Assembly (NCBI GenBank): GCA_902585605.1
Contig: CACIED010000001.1
Location: 372,001-436,000 of the forward strand
Length of the DNA: 64,000 nucleotides
From: an uncultured Alphaproteobacteria bacterium
GTDB taxonomy: Bacteria; Pseudomonadota; Alphaproteobacteria; HIMB59; GCA-002718135
Reading direction: 5' to 3'
In this document: piece after piece, positions 18,168-26,232 of the stretch
Layout: every line of letters starts with the position of its first letter
Position numbering within the stretch: the first letter of the stretch is position 1
Position numbers and translations under genes: made by a program
The notes under the pieces: generated by a model
The model's input: only the letters and a program-made list of their open reading frames with translations
The model's database searches: none
What the model was told of the DNA's origin: nothing

Positions 18168-18971
18168 ATGGCAAAAATTAAAATAGCAGTTGCAGGTTGT
18201 CTTGGCCGTATGGGTCAGGAAATATCGAAACAAATTTTACAAAATAAAAATTTAGAATTTGTCGGTGGTTTTGAACACAAAAAACATAAAGATATAAACA
18301 AACCCTTAAACAAAGTTTCAATTATTCACTCTGCAAAATTAGTTACAGCTAATGCATCTCAGTTAATCAAAGAAGCAAATGTCATAATTGATTTTACAAC
18401 ACCTAAGTCCACTTTAGATAATCTTAAAATCGCCTCAGCAAATAAAACAGCAGTTGTTATTGGCACAACTGGAATGACAGACGCACAAAAAAAGAAAGTA
18501 AAAAGTTATTCTAAAAAAATACCTATACTCATGTCTTCTAACATGAGTTTGGGCGTTAACTTACTATTTAACTTAGTAAAACAAACAGCATCAGCTCTAA
18601 AAGATACTGATTATGATATTGAAATTGCTGAGACTCATCATAAACATAAAAAAGATGCTCCTTCCGGAACTGCATTATCTCTGGGCGAGTATGCAGCCGA
18701 TGGAAGAAAAACACAATTAAATAAATCTAAGGTTTTAGACCGAACAAAAAAACTAACATCTAGAAAAAAAGGCGATATCGGTTTTTCAATTACTAGAGGT
18801 GGTGAAATTGCAGGTGAACATACAGTAAGTTTTATAGGGGCTAATGATAGAATAGATTTGGTTCACATAGCTAATAACAGATCTATTTTTGTAAGTGGAG
18901 CAATTGAAGCAGCTCGATTTATCTCTGGCAAAAAATCAGGTATGTATTCAATGCATGATTTGCTATTTTAA
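18168..18971 (+). CDS. dapB: 4-hydroxy-tetrahydrodipicolinate reductase DapB
   Basis: DapB reduces the DapA product with NAD(P)H on the way to lysine and meso-diaminopimelate for cell wall. The 267-residue protein has the nucleotide-binding GCLGRMG at 10-16, VIGTTGMTD near 98-106, and the catalytic segment ETHHKHKKDAPSGTAL (near 158-173) with the conserved HHxxK. It follows dnaJ after 41 bases, a dnaKJ-dapB order common in alphaproteobacteria. Length and motifs are normal. Confidence 0.97.
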   Translation: MAKIKIAVAGCLGRMGQEISKQILQNKNLEFVGGFEHKKHKDINKPLNKVSIIHSAKLVTANASQLIKEANVIIDFTTPKSTLDNLKIASANKTAVVIGTTGMTDAQKKKVKSYSKKIPILMSSNMSLGVNLLFNLVKQTASALKDTDYDIEIAETHHKHKKDAPSGTALSLGEYAADGRKTQLNKSKVLDRTKKLTSRKKGDIGFSITRGGEIAGEHTVSFIGANDRIDLVHIANNRSIFVSGAIEAARFISGKKSGMYSMHDLLF

Positions 18972-18992
18972 ACCTCATAACCTTACCATTTT

Positions 18993-19841
18993 ATGAAAAA
19001 AATTATCTGGATTGCATCATATCCTAAAAGTGGCAATACTTGGCTGAGATATTTTCTTGGTAATTATTATTTTAACAAAAAAGATAATTTTGAGCCTGAA
19101 ATTATAAAAAATATTAAAAAGTTTCATATAGATAAAGAATTAATTAAATCGAATTTACACAACCAAGATTTTATAGAATACCCTTATAGCGTCTCAAAAT
19201 ATTGGATAGAAAGCCAGAAAAAACTAAAAATTAAAAAAGGAAATGTAGTTTTTCTCAAAACACACAATGCTTTAATAAACATTGAAAATAATGAATTTAC
19301 AAATTCTGATCTAACCTTAGCTATTATTTATATAATAAGAGATCCAAGAGATGTAGTTGTTTCTTACTCAAAATATAGACATTTAGATTATGATAAAACT
19401 ATCGACTACATGATTGGTAGCAAAGTAAATGTTCCATTTGTTAGAGATGTAAAAGATTCAGCTAATATAGAGATAACTGGATCTTGGGCATTCCATTATA
19501 ATTCTTGGAAAGATGGAATTTCATTAATTCCAAGAATAATTATAAAGTATGAAGATCTTTTGAATAATAGTTTAGAAAATTTCACCAATCTTATCAAATT
19601 TCTATCTAATGTTATGAAGCTTGAGGTAAATTATGAAAAAATAATTACTAGCAATAACTTATCAAAATTTAAAACTTTAAAAAATTTTGAAACAAAAAAC
19701 AAATTTTTTGAAAACAACAGCAAAGAAGATTTTTTTAGAATTGGTAAATCTGGCAACTGGAAAAATGAATTAAATAAATATCAGATAAAAAAAATTGAAG
19801 ACAGCTTTCAAACAGAGATGAAATACTTAGGATACTTATAA
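18993..19841 (+). CDS. Sulfotransferase domain protein
   Basis: The 282-residue cytoplasmic protein has the PAPS-binding 5'-phosphosulfate loop YPKSGNTW at 10-17, a KTHNA motif with the candidate catalytic base His91 at 89-93, and a 3'-phosphate motif RDPRDVVVSY at 116-125. A C-terminal GKSGNWKNELN (near 252) completes the sulfotransferase pattern. It transfers sulfate from PAPS to an unknown hydroxyl acceptor. It is richer in AT, Asn and Lys than dnaK, dapB or pyc around it. It follows dapB after 21 bases. No PAPS synthesis genes are in the window. Confidence 0.88.
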   Translation: MKKIIWIASYPKSGNTWLRYFLGNYYFNKKDNFEPEIIKNIKKFHIDKELIKSNLHNQDFIEYPYSVSKYWIESQKKLKIKKGNVVFLKTHNALINIENNEFTNSDLTLAIIYIIRDPRDVVVSYSKYRHLDYDKTIDYMIGSKVNVPFVRDVKDSANIEITGSWAFHYNSWKDGISLIPRIIIKYEDLLNNSLENFTNLIKFLSNVMKLEVNYEKIITSNNLSKFKTLKNFETKNKFFENNSKEDFFRIGKSGNWKNELNKYQIKKIEDSFQTEMKYLGYL

Positions 19842-19845
19842 TACT

Positions 19846-20295
19846 TTATAGAGTTAGACTGATTTGTTTTTTAATTCTATTATACAAATTTTGTTTTAAT
19901 TCAGCATGCAAGAAAGTTGCAACTTCTGTTTCTTTATTAGATTCTCTAATTAATAATTTAGATTTATTTTTAAATTTAGTAAATAATACTTTAGACCAAT
20001 ATGTGTTGAATTTAGATGAATGTAAAAGTTTATCACCTTTATATTTTTTTATAGATATTTCTTTTTGATCAATATTAATTTCATCCTTAATATTTTTTTC
20101 TTTGAAATATAGACGGATTAAATAAAAAATTATCAAGTATTCAAGTCCAAGAAATATTGATACGGGCCAAGCACCTTGTAAAATTAGAAAAATAGAGAAT
20201 AATGAAATCCAACTTATAAGAATAATTCCTAAAATTAAGAAGACTGATTTAGAACAGCTTTGATAAGGTCTTATATTTTCATTCAATGAATTCAC
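19846..20295 (-). CDS. DUF2244 family membrane protein
   Basis: The 149-residue protein matches the DUF2244 pattern: an N-terminal RPYQSCSKSVF segment, two hydrophobic helices (about 18-60) with the hallmark GAWPVSIFLGLEYLI between them, and a soluble C-terminal half. The family is found mostly in alphaproteobacteria, sometimes near cytochrome oxidase genes, and has no established function. It is convergent with the sulfotransferase gene (4 bases between ends). It diverges from pyc across 207 bases. Confidence 0.8.
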   Translation of the reverse strand: MNSLNENIRPYQSCSKSVFLILGIILISWISLFSIFLILQGAWPVSIFLGLEYLIIFYLIRLYFKEKNIKDEINIDQKEISIKKYKGDKLLHSSKFNTYWSKVLFTKFKNKSKLLIRESNKETEVATFLHAELKQNLYNRIKKQISLTL

Positions 20296-20502
20296 AATTT
20301 AATAATAATATAAAATAACCTTTCTGATAAAGGGACATATGTGCACAGACATTCAAATCTATATTAACCATTTATTATCAATTTATAACTGCTTCCAAAT
20401 CCTAAAAAATGGCTAAATTCCTTTGATCTCTTGCTAATTTAGTAAGGAACATATAGATGCATCCCCGAAAAAATATTAAATAATATTTTATTTAATGGTG
20501 AT
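20296..20502. other. Longest intergenic stretch, divergent between DUF2244 and pyc
   Basis: These 207 bases must hold promoters for both genes. I see no convincing terminator, operator or RNA gene. A 7-bp AT-only palindrome (AAATATT-AAAT-AATATTT) lies near 20470-20490. A possible 25-codon ORF begins at the ATG at 20339 behind AGGG, but nothing supports it as a gene. Confidence 0.4.
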
Positions 20503-20505
20503 TTG

Positions 20506-23500
20506 ATGAAAAAAATTAGTAAAATTTTAGCAGCAAATAGAAGCGAAATTGCTATTCGAATTTTCAGAGCTGCCGAAGAGTCAGGTATAAAAACAGCCGC
20601 AATTTATTCTAAAGAAGATCGTTTTGCTATTCATCGATTTAAAACAGATGAAAGTTACTTAGTTGGTGAGGGCAAAGGTCCAATACAAGCATATTTGGAT
20701 ATAGACTCAATTATTAAAATTGCCAAGGACGCAAAGGTAGATGCAATTCATCCTGGTTATGGTTTTTTATCCGAGAGCCCTGAACTAGCAGAACAGTGTG
20801 AAAAAAATGACATAACATTTATTGGACCTAGTAAAGAAATATTAAAAAGATTTGGAAATAAAACTGAAGCTAAGAAAGTTGCTGAAGAAGCAAAGGTAGG
20901 CACCGTGCCTTCTGTTATTGTAACAAAAGAAAATTTAAAAGGTGTTGAAAAAGAAGTTGAGAAAATTGGTTACCCAGTAATTGTCAAAGCCAGTTGGGGT
21001 GGTGGCGGTCGAGGAATGCGAGTTGTCAGATCAAGCAACGAATTAATTGATCAAATTACAACTGCGCAAAGTGAATCACTTAAAGCTTTTGGAAAAGATG
21101 AAGTATTTATAGAGAAATTTTTAGAAGATGCTGCACACATTGAGGTTCAAATTTTAGGTGACAGACATGGAAATATTTTACATCTTTTTGAAAGAGATTG
21201 TTCTCTTCAAAGAAGGCATCAAAAGATTATTGAAAGAGCACCTGCACATTTTCTTGAAAATAAAACTCGAGAAGAAATTTGCAGTGCTGCTATTAAAATT
21301 GCAAAAGAAGTTAAATATTTTGGTGCAGGAACTGTTGAATTTTTGTTTGATAAAAAAACTCGTGAATTTTATTTTATCGAAGTTAATCCAAGAATCCAGG
21401 TTGAGCACACAGTAACAGAAGAAGTAACTGGTATTGATATTGTAAAAGCTCAAATTAAAATTGCAGAAGGTGAAAAAATTGGTATTCACCCAGCGCTTCC
21501 TAAACAAGAAGACATTCATCTAAACGGATTTGCTATTCAATGTAGAGTTACTACTGAAGACCCACTTAATAATTTTATGCCAGATTATGGAAAGATAATG
21601 ACTTACCGATCTGCAGCTGGTTTTGGAGTGAGGCTAGATGCAGCAAATGCTTCTGCTGGTTCTATCATCACACCTTATTATGATTCTTTACTTGTAAAAG
21701 TAACAACTTGGGCAAAGCATCAAGACGACTGTATTAAAAGAATGGATAGGGCTTTACGAGAATTTAGAATTAGAGGTGTTAAAACAAATTTAGTATTTCT
21801 TGAGTCTCTTATAAACAATAAAGATTTCCTTGAAGGAAATTACAATACCAATTTTGTGGATACTAAAAAAGAGCTCTATGCTTATAATCCGCAAAAAGAT
21901 CGGGCATCAAAAATTGTATCTTATCTTGGAAATATAATCGTAAATGGACACAATGATGTATCTGGAAGAGTCAGTAACAATTCGACTGTAGAAGTTCAAA
22001 TTCCTATTTCAAAAACTAAAAGTGAAAAAAATAATTATGTAAAGGATTTACAAACTTTAGGTCCAGAAAAATTTGCAAAAAAAATAAAAGAAACACCCTA
22101 CACCCTAATTACTGACACAACGATGCGTGATGCACACCAATCGCTTCTTGCTACAAGAATGAGAACAGATGATCTTATTAACATTGCTGAATATTATAGT
22201 GAAAATCTAAGCAACTTGTTCTCATTAGAATGTTGGGGCGGTGCAACCTTCGATACATCGATGCGTTTTTTAAAAGAGGATCCTTGGGATAGATTAGCAA
22301 GATTAAACAAAAGGGCGCCTAACCTTCTTAAACAAATGCTCTTTAGAGGATCTAATGCTGTTGGATATAAAAATTATCCCGATAACGTTGTTAAACATTT
22401 CATTCAACAATCAGCAGAAGCTGGAATTGATGTATTCCGAGTTTTTGACTCATTAAATCTAATTAATAATATGCGTGTTGCAATTGATGAAGTACGCAAT
22501 CAAAATAAAATTTGTGAAGGAACTATCTGTTATACAAATGATGTAACTGATCCAAATGAGAAAAAATATACATTAAAATATTATATTGATCTTGTAAAAG
22601 ATTTAGAGAAAGCAGGAGCACATATTATCGCTATTAAAGATATGGCGGGATTAGCAAAACCTAATGCTATAAAAAAATTAGTTAATGAAATCAAACAAAC
22701 AACTGATCTTCCAATTCATTTTCATACTCACGATACATCTGGTACTTCATCAGCTTCAGTTCTAGCTGCTATAGAAGAAAAGGTAGATATCGTGGATCTT
22801 GCAATTGACTCGATGAGTGGATTAACATCACAACCTGCACTTGGATCAATCGTATCTATAATGAAACAAAATCATCAAGATCCAAAACTTGATGAAGAGG
22901 CTATAAGAACACTATCTTTATACTGGGAACAAGTTCGTCAAAATTATCATGCATTTGAAACCGATTTTAAAGGCGGTAGTTCTGATGTGTATCTTCACCA
23001 AATGCCTGGCGGTCAGTTTACAAATTTAAAAGAACAAGCGAGATCATTGGGAATTACAACTGATAAGTGGGGAATGGTTGCCAATAAATATGCAGCGGTA
23101 AACCAACTTTTTGGTGATATTGTTAAAGTTACACCTTCTTCTAAAATTGTAGGTGATATGGCGCTCTATATGATCGCCAATGATTTATCCAAAGAAGATG
23201 TGTTAGACCCAAAAAAAGAAATTTCTTTTCCTGCTTCAGTCATCGAATTTTTTAAAGGGGAGATTGGTATACCTCAAGGAGGCTTTCCAAAAGAACTACA
23301 AAAGAAAGTTCTTGGTGATACTAAACCTTTAACAAAAAGACCTGGGGAAATTTTAGAATCAGTTGATTTAGATAAAGAAGCCAAAAATTTAGAAGATGAA
23401 ATAGGGATGAAAATTAATCAAACACATCTAGCGTCTTATTTAATGTATCCAAAAGTTTTTAAAGATTATGTTGATCACTTTAAGGAGTTTAGTGATACAT

Positions 23501-23946
23501 CAATTCTTTCAACAGAATTATTTTTTTATGGCCCTCAACAAGATAAAGAATACACGATAGAAATTGATAAAGGTAAAAACCTTATCTTAAGATATTTAGC
23601 GAAAAGTGAAGTCAATAGTAATGGAAAGTGCTCCGTGTTTTTCGAAATTAACGGACAACCAAGAACAATAGATATAGAAAATAGAGAATTTTCAAAAAAT
23701 ATAACACAAAGAGCTAAAGCAGATGATAATAATTTGGATCATGTCGGATCTCCTTTGCCAGGCCAAGTTGCTAAAATATTTGTTCAATCAGGTAGTAAGG
23801 TGATTAAAGGTGATAAGTTACTAGTGATCGAGGCTATGAAAATGGAAACTACAATAAACGCTGATAAAAGTGGAACAATCAAATCAATTAATGTTGCATC
23901 TGGCGATAATGTGGAAACCAAAGATTTGCTTGTTGAAATTAGCTAG
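20506..23946 (+). CDS. pyc: Pyruvate carboxylase, full-length
   Basis: This biotin enzyme converts pyruvate, bicarbonate and ATP to oxaloacetate, refilling the TCA cycle. The 1146-residue protein has the biotin carboxylase ATP-grasp domain (ILAANRSEIAIRIFRA near the N-terminus, WGGGGRGMRVV near 165, EVNPRIQVEHTVTE near 295) and the carboxyltransferase barrel (TTMRDAHQSLLATRMR near 540). The conserved carboxylase domain comes next, and the C-terminal biotinyl domain carries EAMKMET with the biotin lysine near 1112. ATG at 20506 was chosen over the adjacent TTG at 20503. The 3' end overlaps a convergent lipoprotein gene by 8 bases. Confidence 0.98.
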   Translation: MKKISKILAANRSEIAIRIFRAAEESGIKTAAIYSKEDRFAIHRFKTDESYLVGEGKGPIQAYLDIDSIIKIAKDAKVDAIHPGYGFLSESPELAEQCEKNDITFIGPSKEILKRFGNKTEAKKVAEEAKVGTVPSVIVTKENLKGVEKEVEKIGYPVIVKASWGGGGRGMRVVRSSNELIDQITTAQSESLKAFGKDEVFIEKFLEDAAHIEVQILGDRHGNILHLFERDCSLQRRHQKIIERAPAHFLENKTREEICSAAIKIAKEVKYFGAGTVEFLFDKKTREFYFIEVNPRIQVEHTVTEEVTGIDIVKAQIKIAEGEKIGIHPALPKQEDIHLNGFAIQCRVTTEDPLNNFMPDYGKIMTYRSAAGFGVRLDAANASAGSIITPYYDSLLVKVTTWAKHQDDCIKRMDRALREFRIRGVKTNLVFLESLINNKDFLEGNYNTNFVDTKKELYAYNPQKDRASKIVSYLGNIIVNGHNDVSGRVSNNSTVEVQIPISKTKSEKNNYVKDLQTLGPEKFAKKIKETPYTLITDTTMRDAHQSLLATRMRTDDLINIAEYYSENLSNLFSLECWGGATFDTSMRFLKEDPWDRLARLNKRAPNLLKQMLFRGSNAVGYKNYPDNVVKHFIQQSAEAGIDVFRVFDSLNLINNMRVAIDEVRNQNKICEGTICYTNDVTDPNEKKYTLKYYIDLVKDLEKAGAHIIAIKDMAGLAKPNAIKKLVNEIKQTTDLPIHFHTHDTSGTSSASVLAAIEEKVDIVDLAIDSMSGLTSQPALGSIVSIMKQNHQDPKLDEEAIRTLSLYWEQVRQNYHAFETDFKGGSSDVYLHQMPGGQFTNLKEQARSLGITTDKWGMVANKYAAVNQLFGDIVKVTPSSKIVGDMALYMIANDLSKEDVLDPKKEISFPASVIEFFKGEIGIPQGGFPKELQKKVLGDTKPLTKRPGEILESVDLDKEAKNLEDEIGMKINQTHLASYLMYPKVFKDYVDHFKEFSDTSILSTELFFYGPQQDKEYTIEIDKGKNLILRYLAKSEVNSNGKCSVFFEINGQPRTIDIENREFSKNITQRAKADDNNLDHVGSPLPGQVAKIFVQSGSKVIKGDKLLVIEAMKMETTINADKSGTIKSINVASGDNVETKDLLVEIS

Positions 23947-24424
23947 TAAAGTCGTATTCTTTATAACATTCTTCTATCGAGTTCTTTGTATTTATAAGCT
24001 CCCCTAAAGAGTCTCGAAATTCAAAATATTCTACTCTCTTAATATTTGAGTTTATATTAAAGAAGATAAACAACCTACATGAACTACTATCATATCGCAT
24101 CATATGCACTGAGCCATCAGATCGTACTAAATTAGGCTGTCCTAGCTTTTGTTTTATCTCTGTAAGTTGTTTTCCCATAAAATTTATTTTTGATACTTTT
24201 TGTTGTTCTTTAACTATAGTTTCTTCTTCTTCTTTTTCTTCAGTGATAATTTGTTGTTCTTCAACAATAGTTTTATCTTCAATAATTTCTGGTTCTTTTT
24301 TTATAATAGTTTCTTCAACTTTATCTTTTACTACCGCCCCAACTTTAACAACTTCTCTTCCAACCTCAATAGTCGTACAGCTAGATAAAAACACTAATGT
24401 TAAAAAATAAATTGATAACCGCAT
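23939..24424 (-). CDS. Small lipoprotein with Glu-rich linker, unknown function
   Basis: The 161-residue protein has a signal peptide and a good lipobox (LSSC, Cys16). A strongly acidic, repetitive stretch of Glu/Lys/Val/Ile (about 30-75) follows, then a C-terminal globular part with MGKQLTEIKQKLGQPNLVRSDG and MRYDSSSCRLFIFF. That C-terminal pattern is seen in small alphaproteobacterial envelope lipoproteins of unknown role, and the LGQP segment recalls SmpA/OmlA-like folds only loosely. It is convergent with pyc (8-base overlap) and divergent from upp across 35 bases. I do not assign a function. Confidence 0.7.
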   Translation of the reverse strand: MRLSIYFLTLVFLSSCTTIEVGREVVKVGAVVKDKVEETIIKKEPEIIEDKTIVEEQQIITEEKEEEETIVKEQQKVSKINFMGKQLTEIKQKLGQPNLVRSDGSVHMMRYDSSSCRLFIFFNINSNIKRVEYFEFRDSLGELINTKNSIEECYKEYDFTS

Positions 24425-24459
24425 TGCTCTTAGTGGGATTTCTATATATGTAATCGCAT

Positions 24460-25080
24460 ATGATTACAGTAATTAAATCACCATTCGTTCAATACAAATT
24501 AACAATTTTACGAAATAAAAAAACATCAAATACTGTTTTTAGACAAACTATGAATGAAATAAGTTACCTTATTGCTTCTGATGTTCTTCAATACGTTCCA
24601 TTTAAAAAACAAACAATTGAAACACCTCTAAAAAAAATGAGTGGTACAGCCTTGGGTCAACCCATAATTTTGGTTCCAATTTTACGTGCTGGTTTAGGGT
24701 TACTTGAGGGGTTTGCAAAATATTTACCAGAAGCTGAAAAAGGTCATATAGGTTTATACCGCGACGAACAAACTTATGAACCTGTAGAATACCTCTTTAA
24801 GCTTCCAAGAGTTAAAAATAAAAAAGTGTTAATCCTAGACCCAATGTTAGCAACAGGTAATTCATCAATTGCAGCTATCAACCTTATTAAAAACAAAGGT
24901 GTTAATATTAAAGATATATTTTTGGTGTCTTTACTAGCTGCTCCTGAGGGTATAAAAAATATCCAAAAAAAGCAAAAAGGTATTCATATATTTACATGTA
25001 ATATCGATGCAAAGTTGAATAAAAATAAGTTCATTGTACCGGGCTTAGGTGACGCAGGCGATAGGTACATGGGTACTTGA
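24460..25080 (+). CDS. upp: Uracil phosphoribosyltransferase Upp
   Basis: Upp salvages uracil to UMP with PRPP. The 206-residue protein starts like the family (VIKSPFVQYKLTILRNKKTS), has ILVPILRAGLGLLEGF near 68-83, and the PRPP-binding loop LDPMLATGNSS near 126-136. The C-terminal GLGDAGDRYMGT is characteristic of UPRTases. It stands just upstream of the nucleoside-type BMP ABC transporter, 117 bases away with a separate promoter, consistent with a nucleobase/nucleoside salvage locus. Confidence 0.97.
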   Translation: MITVIKSPFVQYKLTILRNKKTSNTVFRQTMNEISYLIASDVLQYVPFKKQTIETPLKKMSGTALGQPIILVPILRAGLGLLEGFAKYLPEAEKGHIGLYRDEQTYEPVEYLFKLPRVKNKKVLILDPMLATGNSSIAAINLIKNKGVNIKDIFLVSLLAAPEGIKNIQKKQKGIHIFTCNIDAKLNKNKFIVPGLGDAGDRYMGT

Positions 25081-25167
25081 AGTTATCCATAAAAAATCCT
25101 ATTATTTGTCCATAATCTCATTTTTTAATGCATTTTTTTATCAAGAAAATGTTATCAATGAGATATC

Positions 25168-25188
25168 TATAATTCATATTTAAGGGGG
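25168..25188 (+). promoter_or_regulatory. Candidate -10 box and strong SD before the BMP-binding protein
   Basis: A perfect TATAAT lies at 25168-25173 and a purine-rich AAGGGGG at 25182-25188, nine bases before the ATG at 25198. No clear -35 box is seen 16-18 bases upstream. An imperfectly placed inverted repeat ATCTCATT (25115-25122) / AATGAGAT (25157-25164) lies just above and could be an operator. Confidence 0.4.
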
Positions 25189-25197
25189 ATTTTTGGT

Positions 25198-26175
25198 ATG
25201 AAGAAAATTTTAAGTATTTTTACAGTTTCTTTCGCTCTTGTCTTCTCTTCAAGTGCGTTTGCAAACACAATAGGAGTTGTTTATGACTCTGGTGGAAAAT
25301 TCGACAAATCATTTAACGAGTTAGCATTCAATACAGCTGAGAGAGTTGTTAATGAACTTGGCTGGGGTATGATTGAGTTTGAATCTGCAAACGACAATCA
25401 GATCGAGCAGGGTATGCGTAAGATTGCTGATAGAGGAGCAACAATGATCGTAGGAATGGGATTTGCTCAAGCTGATGCAATTGCAGCAGTATCAGCTGAT
25501 TACCCAGATATAAAATTTGTTGCAGTTGATGTTTGTTGGTTAGACGATCCAAACAATAATATTTATCAAGCTTGTTATAAAGAGCATGAAGGTTCTTTCT
25601 TAGTTGGAATGATGGCTGCTATGGCTTCTAAAAGTGGAACAATAGGTTTTGTTGGTGGAATGGATATTCCTCTGATCAGAAAATTCCAAGGTGGTTATGA
25701 GCAAGGTGCACAATATGTAAATCCAGATATAAATGTAATAGCTAATATGACTGGAACTACAAACGAGGCATGGAATAACCCAACTAAAGGTGCTGAGCTA
25801 ACAAAGGCCCAAATAGATGGTGGCGCTGATGTTGTTTATCAAGCTGCAGGTGGAACTGGAATTGGTGTTTTACAGGCCGCTGCTGACGCTGGCATTATGG
25901 CTATTGGCGTTGACTCAAACCAAAACTGGATGCATCCAGGTACCATGCTTACTTCAATGTTGAAGAGATTAGATCTAACTATTTTTGAACAAGCTAAAAA
26001 TGTTGAGTCAGGTAGATTTGAATCTGGTATAAACATTCTTGGTCTTTCAGAAGGAATGCTTGGGTATGCAACTGAAGATGGAATGGTAACATCTGAAATG
26101 GCTGCTGCCGCAGATGCTGCTGCTGCAGATATTGCGAGTGGTTCTCTAGTTGTTGCTGATTGGTCACAAGAGTAG
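25198..26175 (+). CDS. BMP-family ABC transporter substrate-binding protein (nucleoside type)
   Basis: The periplasmic binding protein of 325 residues has a clear signal peptide (MKKILSIFTV..., cleavage after AFA at residue 22) and the BMP (PnrA-like) fold: GVVYDSGGKFDKSFNELAF near the mature start, then GFVGGMDIPLIRKFQGGYEQG and VVYQAAGGTGIGVLQAA. BMP proteins bind purine or pyrimidine nucleosides. There is no lipobox, as expected for a soluble Gram-negative protein. The next three genes encode the ATPase and two permeases. A 10-bp hairpin separates it from the ATPase gene. Confidence 0.93.
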   Translation: MKKILSIFTVSFALVFSSSAFANTIGVVYDSGGKFDKSFNELAFNTAERVVNELGWGMIEFESANDNQIEQGMRKIADRGATMIVGMGFAQADAIAAVSADYPDIKFVAVDVCWLDDPNNNIYQACYKEHEGSFLVGMMAAMASKSGTIGFVGGMDIPLIRKFQGGYEQGAQYVNPDINVIANMTGTTNEAWNNPTKGAELTKAQIDGGADVVYQAAGGTGIGVLQAAADAGIMAIGVDSNQNWMHPGTMLTSMLKRLDLTIFEQAKNVESGRFESGINILGLSEGMLGYATEDGMVTSEMAAAADAAAADIASGSLVVADWSQE

Positions 26176-26193
26176 ATACTAAAATAAATATTT

Positions 26194-26232
26194 GGTGAGA
26201 CCAAAGATTAATAAATAATTTATGGTCTCACC
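26194..26232 (+). repeat. Perfect 10-bp stem-loop overlapping the ABC ATPase start codon
   Basis: GGTGAGACCA (26194-26203) is the exact reverse complement of TGGTCTCACC (26223-26232), with a 19-base AT-rich loop. The ATG of the ATPase gene is at 26222-26224, so its last two bases are inside the 3' arm. No T-run follows, so it is not a standard terminator. It could protect the 3' end of the binding-protein message, reduce translation of the ATPase, or both. Confidence 0.7.

Noticed and set aside
20339..20416. 25-codon ORF preceded by AGGG in the pyc leader
   Set aside because: Too short, no recognised peptide pattern, and no sign of coupling to pyc or attenuation structure.
24200..24388. Phe/Asn-rich plus-strand ORF
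   Set aside because: It mirrors the Glu/Lys-rich linker of the minus-strand lipoprotein; composition is an antisense artefact.
25081..25197. Purine riboswitch before the nucleoside transporter
   Set aside because: Checked because of the gene context; no conserved purine-aptamer loops or three-way junction could be found.
25839..26204. Minus-strand ORF of 121 codons over the BMP-binding protein end
   Set aside because: Ala-rich antisense shadow of the real gene, with no domain or RBS.
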